Shown here piece by piece: positions 21,590 to 33,728 of a stretch of 64,000 nucleotides of DNA. The notes beneath the pieces were generated by a model, which was not told the DNA's origin, searched no databases, and saw nothing but the letters and a program-made list of their open reading frames with translations. Position 1 is the first letter of the stretch; each line of letters opens with the position of its first letter. The position numbers and the translations under genes were made by a program. Source of the stretch: Mrakia gelida (Eukaryota; Basidiomycota; Tremellomycetes; Cystofilobasidiales; Mrakiaceae); NCBI GenBank assembly GCA_024345305.1, contig BRON01000009.1, forward strand, positions 310,001 to 374,000, written 5' to 3'.

Positions 21590-24500
21590 ATGAACATCGG
21601 TTCGTCCCTCCTTCTCTCTCTCTCCTCCCTTCTCTCTTTCGCGCACTGACATCCTCCTCTTAATCTTCTATAGAAGAAGACCCCTTCGCTGCCCCTCCAC
21701 CTCGTCGTACTTCTTTCAACACTTCTAGTCGACGACCCAACTTCCCAGCTCCCCTTTCACCAACGTCAACATCCAGATCCTTCAACCCTCTCCCCTCCTC
21801 AACCAGCAACAACAACAACAACGGATACGATGGAATCCCCTCTGGCCCTCCTTCTGGCTCTCTGAATGGAATCTTCCCTCCTCCCAACACAGCGAAGGAC
21901 GTCAAACCAGGAAGCGCTGGAGCGATGCGAGCTCAGGTTCGCTCCCCTCTCTCTCTCCCCGCTTCCCTTCCCTCCTTCCATCGAGCTTCAAACCTCCCCT
22001 TCCTCTCCAAACTGACCTTTCCTTTCTCCCACCCCCTCCTCATGCCTCCCCTCTTCCTCTCGACCCTTTCAGCTCGAGAACCTCATCCAAATGAAGCAAG
22101 ATGAGCTCGTCCGCGCTGGACGCCTCGGTCAGCAGATCCTCAGCCAACAGTCGGAGCTCGAAGCCAGAGTCAGGGAGCTCTCAGAGGTGGAGGCTCGCTC
22201 AGCCAGAGGTGGAGGGAGCGATAGCGACGGGGAGGAACTTGGAGAGGAGACGAGGGTTAGGCTCCAGGCTCTAGGGGAGGCTGTAGGAGGGTGGGAGAAG
22301 GAGAACGAGGGGATCTGGGAGGGAATCAGGGGTGGAAAGGTCAGTTCGAACAGCAGCGCCTCCTCTTTCCTTTTCCCTTTGTTCGTGAGCTAGAGGAACG
22401 GGGACGAGATCAGGGAGAGTGTAGGGAACGACGGAAGAACTGACCTTCTTCCCTTCCCTTCCCTTCCACTCCCGATCACCTCTTGCTCCCTCGCAGACCC
22501 CAACCGACGACACCAACTCCTCCTCCTCGACAGCCACAGCCTCCGCCTTCAACCTCCCTACCTCTTCCTCCTCTTCCTCCGACATCTTCTCCTCCTCCTC
22601 CCTCGCTACCAACCGAACCGTCAACCAGTCCGACTTCCTTCCCGACCCGTCGTCGCGACGAACGAGGAACGCCGCTCATCGAACGAACGACATCGAGTTC
22701 GCGACCGAGATCGGACAATCCTTGCTCGTGGAGGTCAGGAGGCTGCAGACGCTGCTTTCTGAGAGGGACAAGGCTCTGGAGGATAGTCATCGAGAGGCAG
22801 ACGAGGCGAGAGGAAGGGAGGAAGGGTTGAGAGAGGTCGTGAGGACGTTGGAGGTCAGCGCTGGTACGTCTCGCTCGCATCCCTTTCTCTCCGACTTGGG
22901 CTCAACGGAGAGCTCGAGAGCTGATTCGAATACGTTCCCTCGTTCGGCACCTCAACAGACAAGTTCAAGGAAGAGAACTGGAACCTCGAAGTCAACCTCC
23001 AAGACCTCAAATCCCAACTCTCCACCTCCCTCGCAACCCAATCCAAGACCGACTCCGACCTCACCCGTCTCACTCGCACGCACGCTCTTCTCCTCTCCAC
23101 CTCCGAGACCAACAAGAACGAGACCGATCGTCTCTCGTCCCAGCTCAACTCGCTCAAGGCGAAGCACGAAGCCGACATGGCCACGATGAGGAAGACCGCC
23201 GCTGGGCTTCAACGAGACAAGTCGGACTTGCAGGGAGCTATGGAGAAGGCTGCCAAGGCGGCTTCGAGGGTTCCTGGGAGTGCGAGGAAGCTGGGAGCTG
23301 GAGGAGCTGGAGGAGGGAGGTTTGGAGGGAGTTTGGGAACGCCTGGAGCGAGAGGGTGGGGGAGGGGAGGAGAGGATGGAGAGGAGGAGGAGGAGGTGGA
23401 TGAGTTTGGGGTTGGGGGTGGGATGGGTGGAAGCACGAGGAGGAGAGGACCTGGGTTCGACGCGATGGGTCAGGTGTTGAGTCCCGGGTACTCGAGGTGA
23501 GTCGATTGTCTCGCTCTTCCATTCCTGTGCCACCTCGCGACGAGACGAGACGCGTTTCGCTTTGCTCGACGACGAGCTGACTCTCCTTGCTTCCCTTCTC
23601 CCTTATTACCGGCTCACTCAGCGACTACTCCGAATCCCCCATGAACTCCCCTTCCAAGCTCACCGACTCTCCCATCAAGGGATCTCTCTACGGTCTCAAC
23701 GGAATTCAGGAGTCCGAACTCGAGGTGCTCCGAGATCAGCTCGAAGCCGCTAGGAAGGAGGTCGAGCAGCTCAAGGCCGAGAAGGAGGATGGATCCTGGG
23801 CTGATGAGTCTGGTCGACTCGGCGCTGGATCAAGTCGAGGTCGACGAGGAGGACGAGGTGGTCGTGGAGGAAACGCCGCTCGTGGAGGAGGAGGAGTCAG
23901 GAGTCTTCGACCTTCGTTGGCCGACAACTTCGCTACGGCTGCTCCCTCCCCCGACTCTCCCGATACCTACGCCCACGAGGAGGAGGACGAACACGCCGCT
24001 GGAACTCCCTCCCCTCTCGCTCACCGAAGTCTCCTCCCTACCAACCTCGGATCCCCCGCTCCCTCCTCCGCCAACGACTCTCCCTACGGAGCCAACACCT
24101 CTTCCGGATCGATGGACCCAGCGTTCGCTTCCAACTCGCCAGCGAACGGGTCTCTCGGACTCTACGACGAACAGGAGGACGCGTCGCCGCTCAAGACCTA
24201 CAGCTCCGACACGATCAGTCGACGCGGAGGTCGAGGAGGAGCCGGACGAGCTCGACCCACGAGCTTCATCCCCACGGCTGGAACCCTCTCGAACGAGCTC
24301 GGAGGAGAGGAGTTCATCGAGGACGAGCAGTCGGAGAAGAAGCAGTTCGTCGACGAAGGAACCGACCCGGACTCGACCATCCTCGCCGAAGCCAACACCC
24401 AAACCTCCCCCTCCTCAGCAGCCGTCGTCCTCCCCACCGACCTCGCCTCCTCTCCTCCTCGAGCAACCACTCCCCCTCCCTCTTCCTCCTCGTCCTCAAC

Positions 24501-27500
24501 CATCCCAGCCCTCATCGGAGCAGGTCTCGCCTCCCTCGCCTCCGTCTCCGTCTTCGACACCCTCCGAGCCAGAGACGCCAACACCTCTGCTTCCACCCCT
24601 CGAGCCTCCCGCCAAATGCCCCTCTTCAACAACCCTCCCGCCTCCGAGGAAGGGGAAATCACCGAAACCGAAACCGAAACGGACGGCGACTTCGAAGACG
24701 CGAGGGAAAGCGTCGGGACATCCACACCTTACGGATCTACAACCGATCTCGTCGCTCTCTCTCGAAATGGAAACCGAAGCGGAATCAGTTCTTCGGGCTC
24801 GACGACAGAGTTCCATTCCATGGCGGACGATTCGAGCGATGGAGGGAACTCGTCTGGAGGAGGAAGTATTCGAGCGAGTACGTTCCTTAGGTCGGGAGCC
24901 ACCGCTAGAGCTCTCGCCGACACCGCTGGAGGGACCGTTCGAGCGAGAGGGTCCAGCAACCGAGCTCAGGAGACCATCGTGGAGAGGATTGTGGAGGTGC
25001 CTGTGGAGAGGATCGTTGAGGTTGAGAAGCTCGTGTATGTGGATAAGATCGTCGAGGTCGAGAAGATCGTCGAGGTTCCCGTGGAGGTTGAGAAGGTGGT
25101 TGAGGTGGAGAGGATTGTTGAGGTCGAGAAGATCGTGGAAGTTGAGGTGTTGGTGGATAAGATTGTGGAGGTCGAGAAGGTTGTGGAGGTCGAGAAGATT
25201 GTCTATGTTGAGAAGATTGTGGAGGTTGAGAAGAGGGTTGAGGTGAGTGTTTGGGCTTTTGTTCGACGCGTTCGGGTTGGAAAGAGGGAGAGCTGAGCTG
25301 ACCTTTGGCTCTGCATTTTCTCGACGGTTCAGGTCCCCATCGAGAAGATCGTTTACGTCGATAAGGAGGTGGAGGTTGAGAAGATCGTTGAGGTGAGTCT
25401 TGCTCTTCTTGTCTCGTTAAAGCGCATTTGCCTTTCGTTTCGCTCTCCTTCTCTCGAGCTGACTCCTTCCCTCTCCCTTTTTCGTTGATCAGGTCTCCGT
25501 GGAGAAGATCGTCTACGTTGACAAGGAGGTCGAGGTCGAGAAGATCGTCGAGGTGAGTGGTCGCTCGCTGCTCTTTTCTTTCGTGAGGGACGCGTCCGTT
25601 TCTCCCTTCGCCCCCAACTGACTCCCTCCTATCTCCCTTCCCCCCCCCCCCCCCCCCCTCCCGCCACCCCACCCTCCTCAGGTCCCCGTCGATAAGATCG
25701 TCTACGTCGACAAGGAAATCGAGAAGATCGTCGAGGTCGAACGGATCGTCGAAGTCCCCGTCGAGGTCGAGAAACGCGTCGCGGTCGAGAAGATCGTCGA
25801 AGTCGAACGCATCGTCGACCGGGAGGTCCAAGTCGACAAGATTGTCGAAGTGGAGAAGATCGTCGACCGAGAGGTCCTCGTCGACAAGATCATCGAAGTC
25901 CCCGTCGAGAAACTCGTCTACGTCGACCGACCCGTCGAGGTCGAGAAGCTCGTTGAGGTCCAGGTCGAGAAGATCATTCAGGTCGAGAAGATCGTGGAGG
26001 TCGAGCGGGTGGTGGAGGTGCCCGTGGAGAAGATTGTTTACGTGGAGAAGCATGTGGATAAGGAGGTGGAGGTTGAGAGGAGGGTGGAGGTGCCGGTTGA
26101 GAAGCTGGTGTACGTCGACAAGATCGTGGAGGTGGAGAAGAGGGTTGAGGTGCCGGTGGAGAAGGTGGTGTATGTTGAGAAGCAGATTGAGGTGGAGAAG
26201 AGGGTGGAGGTGGAGGTGGAGAAGGTCGTGTATGTGGACAAGAGGGTGGAGGTGGAGAAGATTGTTGAGGTGAGTTCGAGACGAGACGCGTTGTTGTTTT
26301 GGTGGTGCTTCGAGACTGACTCTTCTTCCCTCTTCACCTTCTTCTTCTTCTTCGCCTTCAGGTCCCCGTCGAGAAGATCGTGTACGTCGACAAGCAGGTC
26401 GAGGTTGAGGTTGAGAAGATCGTCGAGGTGAGTCTTGCCTTCGGCTCGAGACGCGCCTCCCCTCCTTTCTTCGCTCGCGCTGACTTCAGCTCGCTCTCTT
26501 GTCGTCCCTACAGGTGCCTGTGGAGAAGATTGTCTACGTCCACAAGGAGATCCAAGTCGAGAAGATCGTCGAGGTGAGTGCGAGGTGGTGCTGGAGACGC
26601 GTCAGTTCCTGTCTCGACCTGACCTTCCTCGTCCCTCTTCTTTCCCCTTTCTTCCAGGTTCCCGTGGAGAAGATCGTCTACGTCGACAAGGAGGTCGAGA
26701 TCGAGAAGATCGTCGAGGTTCCAGTCGAACGAATCGTCCACGTCGACAAAATCGTCGAAGTCGAACGGATCGTGGAGAAGCCTGTCGAGAAACTCGTCTA
26801 CGTCGACAAGATCATCGAGGTGGAGCGCATCAAGGAGGTTCCCATCGAGAGGATCGTCGAGGTGGATCGAGTTGTCGAGGTCGAGAAGATCGTCTACGTC
26901 GACCGAATCGTCGAGGTGCCGATGAAGGACAAGTCGTTCAACGCGTCCATCGGATCTGGCCTTCCTCCTGTCCTCTCCGACATGGGTCTTTACCGCTACG
27001 ACGCCTCCAACTCCTCCGACGGCCTGCCCATCCAGAACGGCACTCGAGAGCTCGGAGCTCCCTTCCAACAGGACTCGCAGGACTCGTCGCCCAACTCTCC
27101 TTCGGACACCACCTTCCCTTCCCTCCCTCAAGATCGAACTCGTCCTCCAACCTTCATCATCCCTCCTCCTCCCAACATGCCTCCTCCAGCAGGTATCACC
27201 GTCCGAAAGGTGTCGATGCCCCCTCCTCGACCTCTCTCCCCTCCTCCTCCCGAAGTCTACCAGCGATCCATCACTCCCGTCAACGGACAGAGGTCGAACC
27301 TCCTCGTCCCAGGCCAGGGAAGTCTTCGAGTGATGCCTCCTCCCAACAACTCTCGATCCAGCATCTCCAAGGCCAAGGGATCTCACTCGAGCAGCTTCCG
27401 GTCTACCGCAGGAGGAATGGCGGAGTTCGGAATCCAACCCACAGGAGGATCCCTCGCCGCTCGATCCAACGTCAGGAAGAAGGCCGACTTCGTCGTCAAC

Positions 27501-29264
27501 TCGCACGCTTCCCTCGACTCGTCGACCTTCTCTGGTCGATCTCACCGAGACAGAGCTCCCTCGATTGACTCGTCGCACTCGAGCGAAGCTCCTCACAGCG
27601 ATGCTCTTCCTCAGGAGTCGATGGGAGGAGCGGCGACGGGACCAGGAGGAACGACCCCTTCGACGGATCCTCAAGTCATCTTCGCTATCACGCAGACGAT
27701 GATCGGAGAGTTCCTCTACAAGTACACGAGGAAGACGATGGGGAAGGGACACTCGGACAAGAGGCACAAGAGGTTCTTCTGGGTTCATCCCTACACGAAG
27801 ACGCTCTACTGGAGTTCGGCGGATCCTGGATCGACTGGAACGCAGGAGTCGAGTGCGAAAAGTGGTAAGTGTCGACATCTCTTCCTTCGAAGCAGGACTT
27901 GCGCTCGAGCGTGACTGACCTCGCACTGACTCTTCTTCTCGTTTTGGTTCGTCCTCGCAGCCTACATCGAGTCGGTTCGATCCGTCGAGGATCCCAACCC
28001 CATGCCTCCAGGTATCTACCACCACAGCGTAGTCGTCTCGACTCCTCAGAGGGAGATGAAGTTCACTGCTTCTTCGAAGGAGAGGCACGATATCTGGTTG
28101 AACGTGAGTCCGCTCTCTGGTCGTTCGCGAGCTCCTCGAAGAAAGACGAGACCGGACTGACGCGTCGTCCGCTTCCCTCTCTCTCAGGCTCTCCAATACC
28201 TCCTCGCTCGACCCACTCCCGAAACCACCAACGGAGTCTCTGAGCCCTCAGCCGGTCCCTTCGATACCACCCCGAACGCGAACCACTACCGAGGCCACAG
28301 CGCTCCCAACGACCACAACTCCTCTCGACCTCGAATCCCCTCCGCCTCTCCCAACTCCATCCGATCCTTCGCCTCCGCTTCCTCGAACGGAACTGGAAAC
28401 TTCCACCTCACTCCCAAAGCCAAGCGATCCCAGTCAGCGCTCTCGATCGCCTTCTCGAACCACAACGGATCCGTCAGCAAACGAAACGGAACCGCCGCGA
28501 GGGAGTACCTCGAGCACGTCGAGCACGACAACCTCCAGAGCCCTACCAAGTCGTTGAAGGCGTCCTCGTTCAGGAGCAAGGCTTCCGGGAACCCTTACGA
28601 TCGACAGCAGGAGGACGAGCAGGACGAGTTCGAGCATATCGGAGGAGCTGAGGATGCGGACGAGGACGAGGAAGGGTACGAGGGGTTGGATAACGTGAGG
28701 GCTTGCTGTGGAGGGATTCACGATGTTGGAAGTGAGTATTAGCTTCTTCTTCTCTTTGTTTCTCTCCTGTTTGGTCCTTCGAGACTCTCGGCTGACTTCT
28801 CCTTCCTCTTCGTCGCGTCCTCAGCCCTCGCCGGTCGTCGCCACATCCAGACTCATCATAACCATCCTCCCCGCTCCCACTCCTCAGCCTCGAACCACAA
28901 CTCCCTCAACCACAAGCGAGCAGCTACTCAACCCTCCTCCTCCTCTCAGCACACCCACCTCCAAGGCGGTCCGTACTCAGCAGCCTCGAACTCCTCAGCA
29001 GCTCTCGACGCCGAGCAGGATCTCCCCACCAGGTCCATCTCTCCCTCAGGCTTCTCTCTTCGCTCCAGAGGATCTCGTCGGTCTTCTGCCTCCAACGAAG
29101 GAAGTCAAGGAGTCTCGTCCATCTTCGGGAAGAGCAGCAGGAGCATCAAGGAGAGCAGCGAGTCCAACGAGAGGAGCGCGAGCGGTGGGACGATCGGGAA
29201 GAAGGGGAAGGGAAGACCTAGTCTGGTGGAGAGGTTGACCAACTCTAGAGCTCCTTCGGAGTAA
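21590..29264 (+). CDS. NUM1: NUM1/ApsA/Mcp5-type cortical dynein anchor with PH domain
   Basis: A large multi-exon gene beginning MNIEEDPFAAPPPRRTSF, with only 10 nt of coding DNA in exon 1. In order: N-terminal coiled coil LENLIQMKQDELVRAGRLGQ... QQSELEARV; NDIEFATEIGQSLLVEVRRL; a second coiled coil (DKFKEENWNLEVNLQDLKSQ, HEADMATMRKTAAGLQRDK); a Gly/Ser-rich region; ESELEVLRDQLEAARKEVEQ; a long disordered part; several dozen units of VEKIVEV/VEKIVYVDK type (about 24975-26930); a Pro/Ser-rich linker; then the C-terminal PH domain (MIGEFLYKYTRKTM, RHKRFFWVHPYTKTLYW, GIYHHSVVVSTPQREMKFTA, RHDIWLNALQYLLARP). It ends SLVERLTNSRAPSE. This is the Num1/ApsA layout: the coiled coil contacts dynein and mitochondria or ER, and the PH domain binds PI(4,5)P2 at the cell cortex (family knowledge). 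It shares a divergent promoter with NNF1. Confidence 0.9.
24975..26930 (+). repeat. Repeat block of NUM1: VEKIVEV / VEKIVYVDK units on phase-0 exons
   Basis: Degenerate 15-30 base repeats (GTCGAGAAGATCGT-like) encode alternating valine/isoleucine and charged residues. Introns split the block, and the repeat exons can be bounded: 25333-25392 (60 nt), 25493-25552 (60 nt), 25682-26269 (588 nt), 26362-26427 (66 nt), 26514-26573 (60 nt) and the next from 26658. Each starts at V-P/S-V/I-(E/D)-KIVYV and the short ones end EKIVE. All bounded lengths are multiples of three. The pattern indicates exon-by-exon tandem duplication. Confidence 0.9.
25640..25658 (+). repeat. Poly(C) tract, 19 bases, inside a NUM1 intron
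   Basis: Nineteen C in a row in the intron 25553-25681, shortly before its acceptor, in the position of a polypyrimidine tract. Confidence 0.9.
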
Positions 29265-30046
29265 GGGAAGGCTCGGTTCATCATTCGATATATCGGATCA
29301 GCCGTTTTGTTCGTTGTTCTCGTTTTTGTTTCGTTTCGTTCGGTCGCGTTCCGTTTCGTTTCCTTTCCACCCATCTCCCTCCCTCGTGCTTCATCTCGCC
29401 CATCCATCCATCGCTCTCTCCCTTCTTTTCTCCTATATTACCGTTCTCTTGTCCGTTTTTGTTTTTCCGTTCTTTCACGACCCCCTTCCTTCCCTTCGTT
29501 CTTTTCTCGTCTCGTTCTCGCAACGGCTAACACCCTCTCTCGTTTCCCTTTCCCTTTTGACGTCCCTTCTTGCTTTCATCTCTTGTTTTTCGTTTCGTTG
29601 TTTCGGTTGGCTTTTCGCGTCTCGTTTCGTTTCGTTCTTTCGGATGCACACTTTCGTTCAAAGAAGCACTGGCGAGGGAAAGAGGAGGGGAGGGCGCGAC
29701 GCGCGTGCTTCCCTTGCTGAGACCTGCTGAATCCGTCAGAGAGAAGCTCTCGAGCTCTAACTCCTTGCAGAAAAGTCGAAATCGGGTAGCCAGGTCGATT
29801 ACGTTGACGTGAAAACGGGACGTAAGCAAGTACGAAAAGAGAAACGAGAACGAAACGTCCCGACGCGTCGTCTCGTGCTGTTTCGTCGTCTCCCGTCTGT
29901 TCGATTTGAGGAGAGAGTGGAAGATAAGTCTGCTCAGTAAACTCTCGATTCAACTAACCTTCCAGCCGTCCCGATCTCGAAGGAAAGAGCGGTTTGAAAG
30001 AAGGAAACGTACCTCCTCCCGTCGCGTCGCCGTCGTCTTCGTTCTT
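29265..30046. other. Intergenic region between NUM1 and MYND B 3' ends
   Basis: About 780 bases between converging genes. The first 380 bases are extremely T/C-rich with repeated TTTCGTTTCG and CGTTC words, probably NUM1 3' UTR. ACGCGT occurs near 29862. Open frames on both strands here are low-complexity and were not called. Confidence 0.45.
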
Positions 30047-31457
30047 TCACCAAGTCGGAGCGAAGCACACGGTCTTGTGAACTTTCCATCGAAGCGATTG
30101 ATGTTCTAAATAGTTCGGAAGGAAGAAAGGGTTCAGCGAGATCCATGAGAAGGAAGGGAGAGGCGAACTCACCTGGCGAGCAGTACTGAACGACCTTGCA
30201 CTGACGACCACAAAGGAACGACGAGGGTTCAGCGAGACGTTCGATCCTCGAGCGAAGCGGTGATTCGATTCACTCTCGAGCACCGCTGTAGATGACCTTC
30301 TCGACACTCCGGCTTCTTATCCGCCCCTATATTCCACGCCTCACACGAAACCCAGAGAAAGTAGACCCCGACGGCTTGGAGCTCCCTCCTGCTCTCCTGC
30401 GTGCTCTTTCCGGCCTGGAACTGAGTTTTGGCGACCAGGTGTTCGATACTACCGACAATGACCCCGAATCGGAGATGCTCCTCGACGTCGAGGATGCTCT
30501 TGAGGGACCAGAGGTTGGGTAGAGCACGTCTGAGCTCGTTTCGAAGCGGATCGGCACAGTCGGGAGGTTTCTCCTCGAAGAAGGAGATGGAGTGGAGGAG
30601 GTTGCAGGTCGACTTGAGGAGGATGAAGAGGAGCTCGGTAGACTCGGGACGGCGATGATCCTGATTAAGGAAGAGAGTGGTCGCAATGGTCAGGGAAAGA
30701 AGGCGTCTCGTTCGGAGAGGAGGAGAGGAAGGGAAGGGACTCACGTCTTCGTCGTCGAGCCAACCAGCGACTTCCACCAGCCTCTCCAACGCAATCGTAC
30801 GATACTCCAGGCACTCCTGAAGACGCTCTCGAACGAATCGGCTGACGTAAGGAGCGTCGGGAGGTGTTAAGCAATGGACGAAGGAGGTGTACCAGGTGAA
30901 CTCGACCGCCGAGATTGCGTTGAAGTCGCCAATGGAGTTGACGAAGAAGGTCCTGGAGAAGGCAGGAAGGTAAAGGGCCTGGAACTCCGTCTGAGCAAGA
31001 AACAAGAGAGGTTGATAAGGGGGAAGGGAGGAGGGGGAGGGGGAGGGATGGAGAACGAAGGGAAAGGATGGAGGTGAGCTCGAGAAACTAGAAGGATGGC
31101 TGGAACGATGCTGGGAGCGAGATCGTACAAAGAAACTCAGAGTATCAGCAGCTGACCGGTTGTTGAGGGCGTCGGTCTGAGTTTCAGAGCCAAAAATGGG
31201 GGAGGATCAGCTCGGATAGCAGGAGGACAGAAGGAAGGAGGGAAGGAGGAAGACGAGCTCACCAACTTTACGCACTCTGCAAAGACATCCCGAGAGACAG
31301 GATTTACCGCCTCGGCATCCATCCCCGTTGAAAGGCCCAGAAGCTCTCCGAGCTGCCGAGGCGAAGGAGGCGCTGTAGGAGCAGACATCGAGGAGGTGGG
31401 AGGGAGAGGAGTTGGGAGGGAGAGTGAAGGAGGAGTCGTCGAAGACTCGCTTCGCAT
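30047..31457 (-). CDS. MYND zinc-finger protein, copy B
   Basis: Start MRSESSTTPPSLSLPTPLPP, then GELLGLSTGMDAEAVNPVSR with DVFAECVKL. Next come TDALNNRSAADTLSFF, TEFQALYLPAFSRTFFVNSI and GDFNAISAVEFTWY, a long helical exon (LKSILDVEEHLRFGVIVGSI), and a C-terminal finger PECREGHLQRCSRCKVVQYC followed by SPEHQSLRWKVHKTVC, ending FAPTW. The CSRCKVVQYCS... HQ...W..HK..C pattern is a MYND finger. It aligns with copies A and C along its whole length but is the most diverged of the three. Splice sites join in frame, so it looks intact. Function is unknown; MYND fingers usually mediate protein contacts. It stands alone, without an F-box partner beside it. Confidence 0.75.
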
Positions 31458-31833
31458 TTCGAACAAGAGATCAAACTTGACTGCTTGACAACGAGGTTGG
31501 GAAATAAAACTTCTGGACTGAACCTTTTAGTCGATACGCTTCCATCTTTCGTTCGATGTAGGGCAAGAAGGCGCCAAAGGAGGGTGGGTGCTCACCGAAC
31601 AAGAGGGGACGACAGTTCTCGCGACGCGTTCTCTTCACCTCGTTTATATCTCGATATTGGGTCGCATCGCGCTCAAAGGCTTGCCCTTCGGATCAAACAG
31701 TGTATATCTATGAAAATTACAGATGATCAAACAAGGCGGATCGTCTAAACAAGGCGAAAGAACGAAGCAGAGAAGACGACGACCCGACGCGTCTGGATTC
31801 CCCTCGACCCCACCTTCCTCTCTCCTCCCTCCC
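31458..31833. other. Intergenic region between MYND B and the PNPOx-like gene
   Basis: About 375 bases on the minus-strand path; promoter of MYND B and 3' end of its neighbour. Two ACGCGT sites (near 31625 and 31789). No gene recognised. Confidence 0.4.
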
Positions 31834-33290
31834 TCATATCCCCATCGCGCAACAGGGAGCAGGAACCGGCACTCCAACCAGCGTCCCTACCACCCAAGCT
31901 CCTGTCGCACCGACCAACCCAACAGCCATCTTCACGTCGATCCAACCTTCTTCCCAACCGTAAACAAGCCCACCCACGACTCCTCCGACCGCTGCGTGCG
32001 ATAGTATCGAGTTGAGGGATGGGAGTCGAGAGGTGATGCTCGAAAAGCGACTTGGAGGAGAGAGGGTCGTGGTCTTGCTGCTGCAGGATTTGGTGGTGGA
32101 CGAGTTGGTAGGTTTGGAGGGTGGGTCGAAGAAGAAAGTTCCAAAGGAAGGGAGACCGTCGATGGAGTGGGAGTTCCGGGTTTGCCAGTAGACTCGGAGA
32201 TCGTTCTTGTCCGTAGCCTCTGCGAGAGGAGGAACGTCGTCGGTGGGAGGAGCGACGAAAGGGAGGGTGAGGTCGGTGTGCTTCTCCTTCTGGGCGGCCC
32301 ACTTGTCGAGAACGTCTCTGAACGAAGCGGAAACTGAGAAAGTCAGCGCGCGCCAGACGAGCAAGCACAGTGGAGGAGAAGACTCACCGATCCTTGAGAT
32401 ACTCGAAGAAGGGTATCGAGAATCCACACGACGACCCGACTTTGAAGACCTCGACGACGATGACGGCTCTCGAACCAGGCATTCGAAGGCCTGAGGATTC
32501 TGGGAGATACGAGTCGTACTCCGGCGAGCCTCGGAAGTATGCCTTCCCTTTTCCGAAGAGACGGACGATGCGAGGAGGGCCCTGAGGAAGGAAGGGAAAC
32601 GAGAAGGGTCGCGAGTCAGCGTTCCGCTCTCGTTTCTCGAGCTCCCGCCCCAGAAACGCTCGTCGACTGACCTCGAAGGCAGTGAACATGATGGTGATCC
32701 TCTCGTTCTCCTCAAGATGAGCTATAGTTTCGGAGCCTGAGCCGGTCAGGTCTTGATCTAGAGGGGAGGAGGGGAGGGGAGGCGGAGGGGGGAGGGAGAG
32801 GGTTCAGCCCTCCGAGCAGTTTGATCGGCTGAAAGGATCTGGAAACGGGCTCACACCATACATGTGTGGGGTCAACGATGTTGAACGATCCTACGGTTCC
32901 CTTAGGTGAGATGTTGACGTTCCCTTGATCTCTACGAGACGAAGAATCATCGGACGGTCAGGACCGAACCGAGCTCAAGCTGAACGAGCGCTGTGACTCC
33001 ACCGAGCTTCGAGCTCTCCTTCGACCTGCTACAACAGAGTGAAAGATTTCAGAGACTCGCGAAAGAGGGGCTGTTCCTACGAAGAAGATCCTGGTCGGTT
33101 GATGAATCACACGTAGAAGGAGAGGGAGTGATCAGCTTGGTAGAAGAACGAAGGGAGGGAGGAGGAAGGAGAGGGAGCCGAACACCTCGAAGGGATGATT
33201 GGAGCGAGAGAAGATCAGTACTCACTTCTGGTCCTCGATCCAAGATGCGAGATCTGGCTTCTGTGGTATCTCGTCGTAGAACTGGCCCAT
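31834..33290 (-). CDS. Pyridoxamine 5'-phosphate oxidase-like FMN-binding family protein
   Basis: Start MGQFYDEIPQKPDLASWIED, then KIFFVGTAPLS, then GNVNISPKGTVGSFNIVDPT, DLTGSGSETIAHLEENERIT with IMFTAFE, and GPPRIVRLFGKGKAYFRGSP followed by MPGSRAVIVVEVFKVGSSCG. This matches a conserved fungal family with a PNPOx split-barrel fold (MGQFY..I... F.ATAPL... NVSPKG... TGSG.ETI.HL.EN.RI..MF.AF.GPPRI.RL.G). Its members probably bind flavin, and their reaction is not established. The C-terminal exon adds a hydrophobic tail (HAAVGGVVGGLVYGW, MAVGLVGATGAWVVGTLVGV), suggesting membrane attachment, which is a feature of the fungal family. Two intron boundaries near 32900-33060 could not be settled. 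Confidence 0.82.
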
Positions 33291-33728
33291 TCTGTTTCGT
33301 TTGAATGCGGGGGGGTGGTGGTCAAAGTCGAGGATGGCGAAACGAGTCGAGCTCAACCTCGAAGCCCTCCTCGCTTCGCCTCACATCGCTGTTTCAGAAA
33401 AAAATGGTCTCGGGAGGGACTGTACTTGTAGAGAAGACTCGAGACTCGGCTTCTAGTACCTTCCGCCCCGCTGAGCAGTCTGAGCGATCTCTTGAGCGGA
33501 TGATATCCAAACAGCGACCAGGACCGACGGGTCAAACGGGTCGGCGTCGCGACTTCCCTCGTCTTCCTCGAGAACTAACAGAGGAAGAGGTCCTGCTTCG
33601 CAATCGAGAGAAAGAGTATATAATGACGTAAAATTACTGCTGGTCCAAATCTGAGGTCCCTAACTGGATCTACAAAATCGCTGCAAACGAACCCCCAACA
33701 GTCCTTCGACGCGCGCGTCCCGTTCCTC
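33291..33728. other. Intergenic region upstream of the PNPOx-like gene
   Basis: About 440 bases between the PNPOx-like start and the MYND C stop. It includes the AT-rich GAGTATATAATGACGTAAAA stretch near 33614, with a TATATAA element, likely 3' end or promoter sequence. No gene seen. Confidence 0.4.

Noticed and set aside
23789..25246. 485-residue plus-strand open frame rich in P, S, T and R
   Set aside because: Alternative frame of NUM1 exons. The true frame shows coiled-coil and repeat structure and continues into the PH domain.
24905..26053. 382-residue minus-strand open frame rich in DLDDLLD
   Set aside because: Antisense shadow of the NUM1 repeat region; it runs across NUM1 introns.
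24975..26930. Possible CRISPR-like or satellite array
   Set aside because: The repeats are degenerate, coding and in frame within NUM1, with no unique spacers.
26508..28196. 562-residue open frame on the minus strand
   Set aside because: It is a shadow of the NUM1 repeat and linker exons; the D/L/H-rich translation comes from the opposite strand of the VEKIVEV repeats, and it has no introns of its own.
29307..29730. FSFLFRFVRSRSVSF-type open frames
   Set aside because: Products of T/C-rich low-complexity 3' UTR DNA after NUM1.
32993..33631. Plus-strand open frames in the PNPOx-like 5' region
   Set aside because: Antisense to the first exons of the PNPOx-like gene; no homology or codon pattern of their own.
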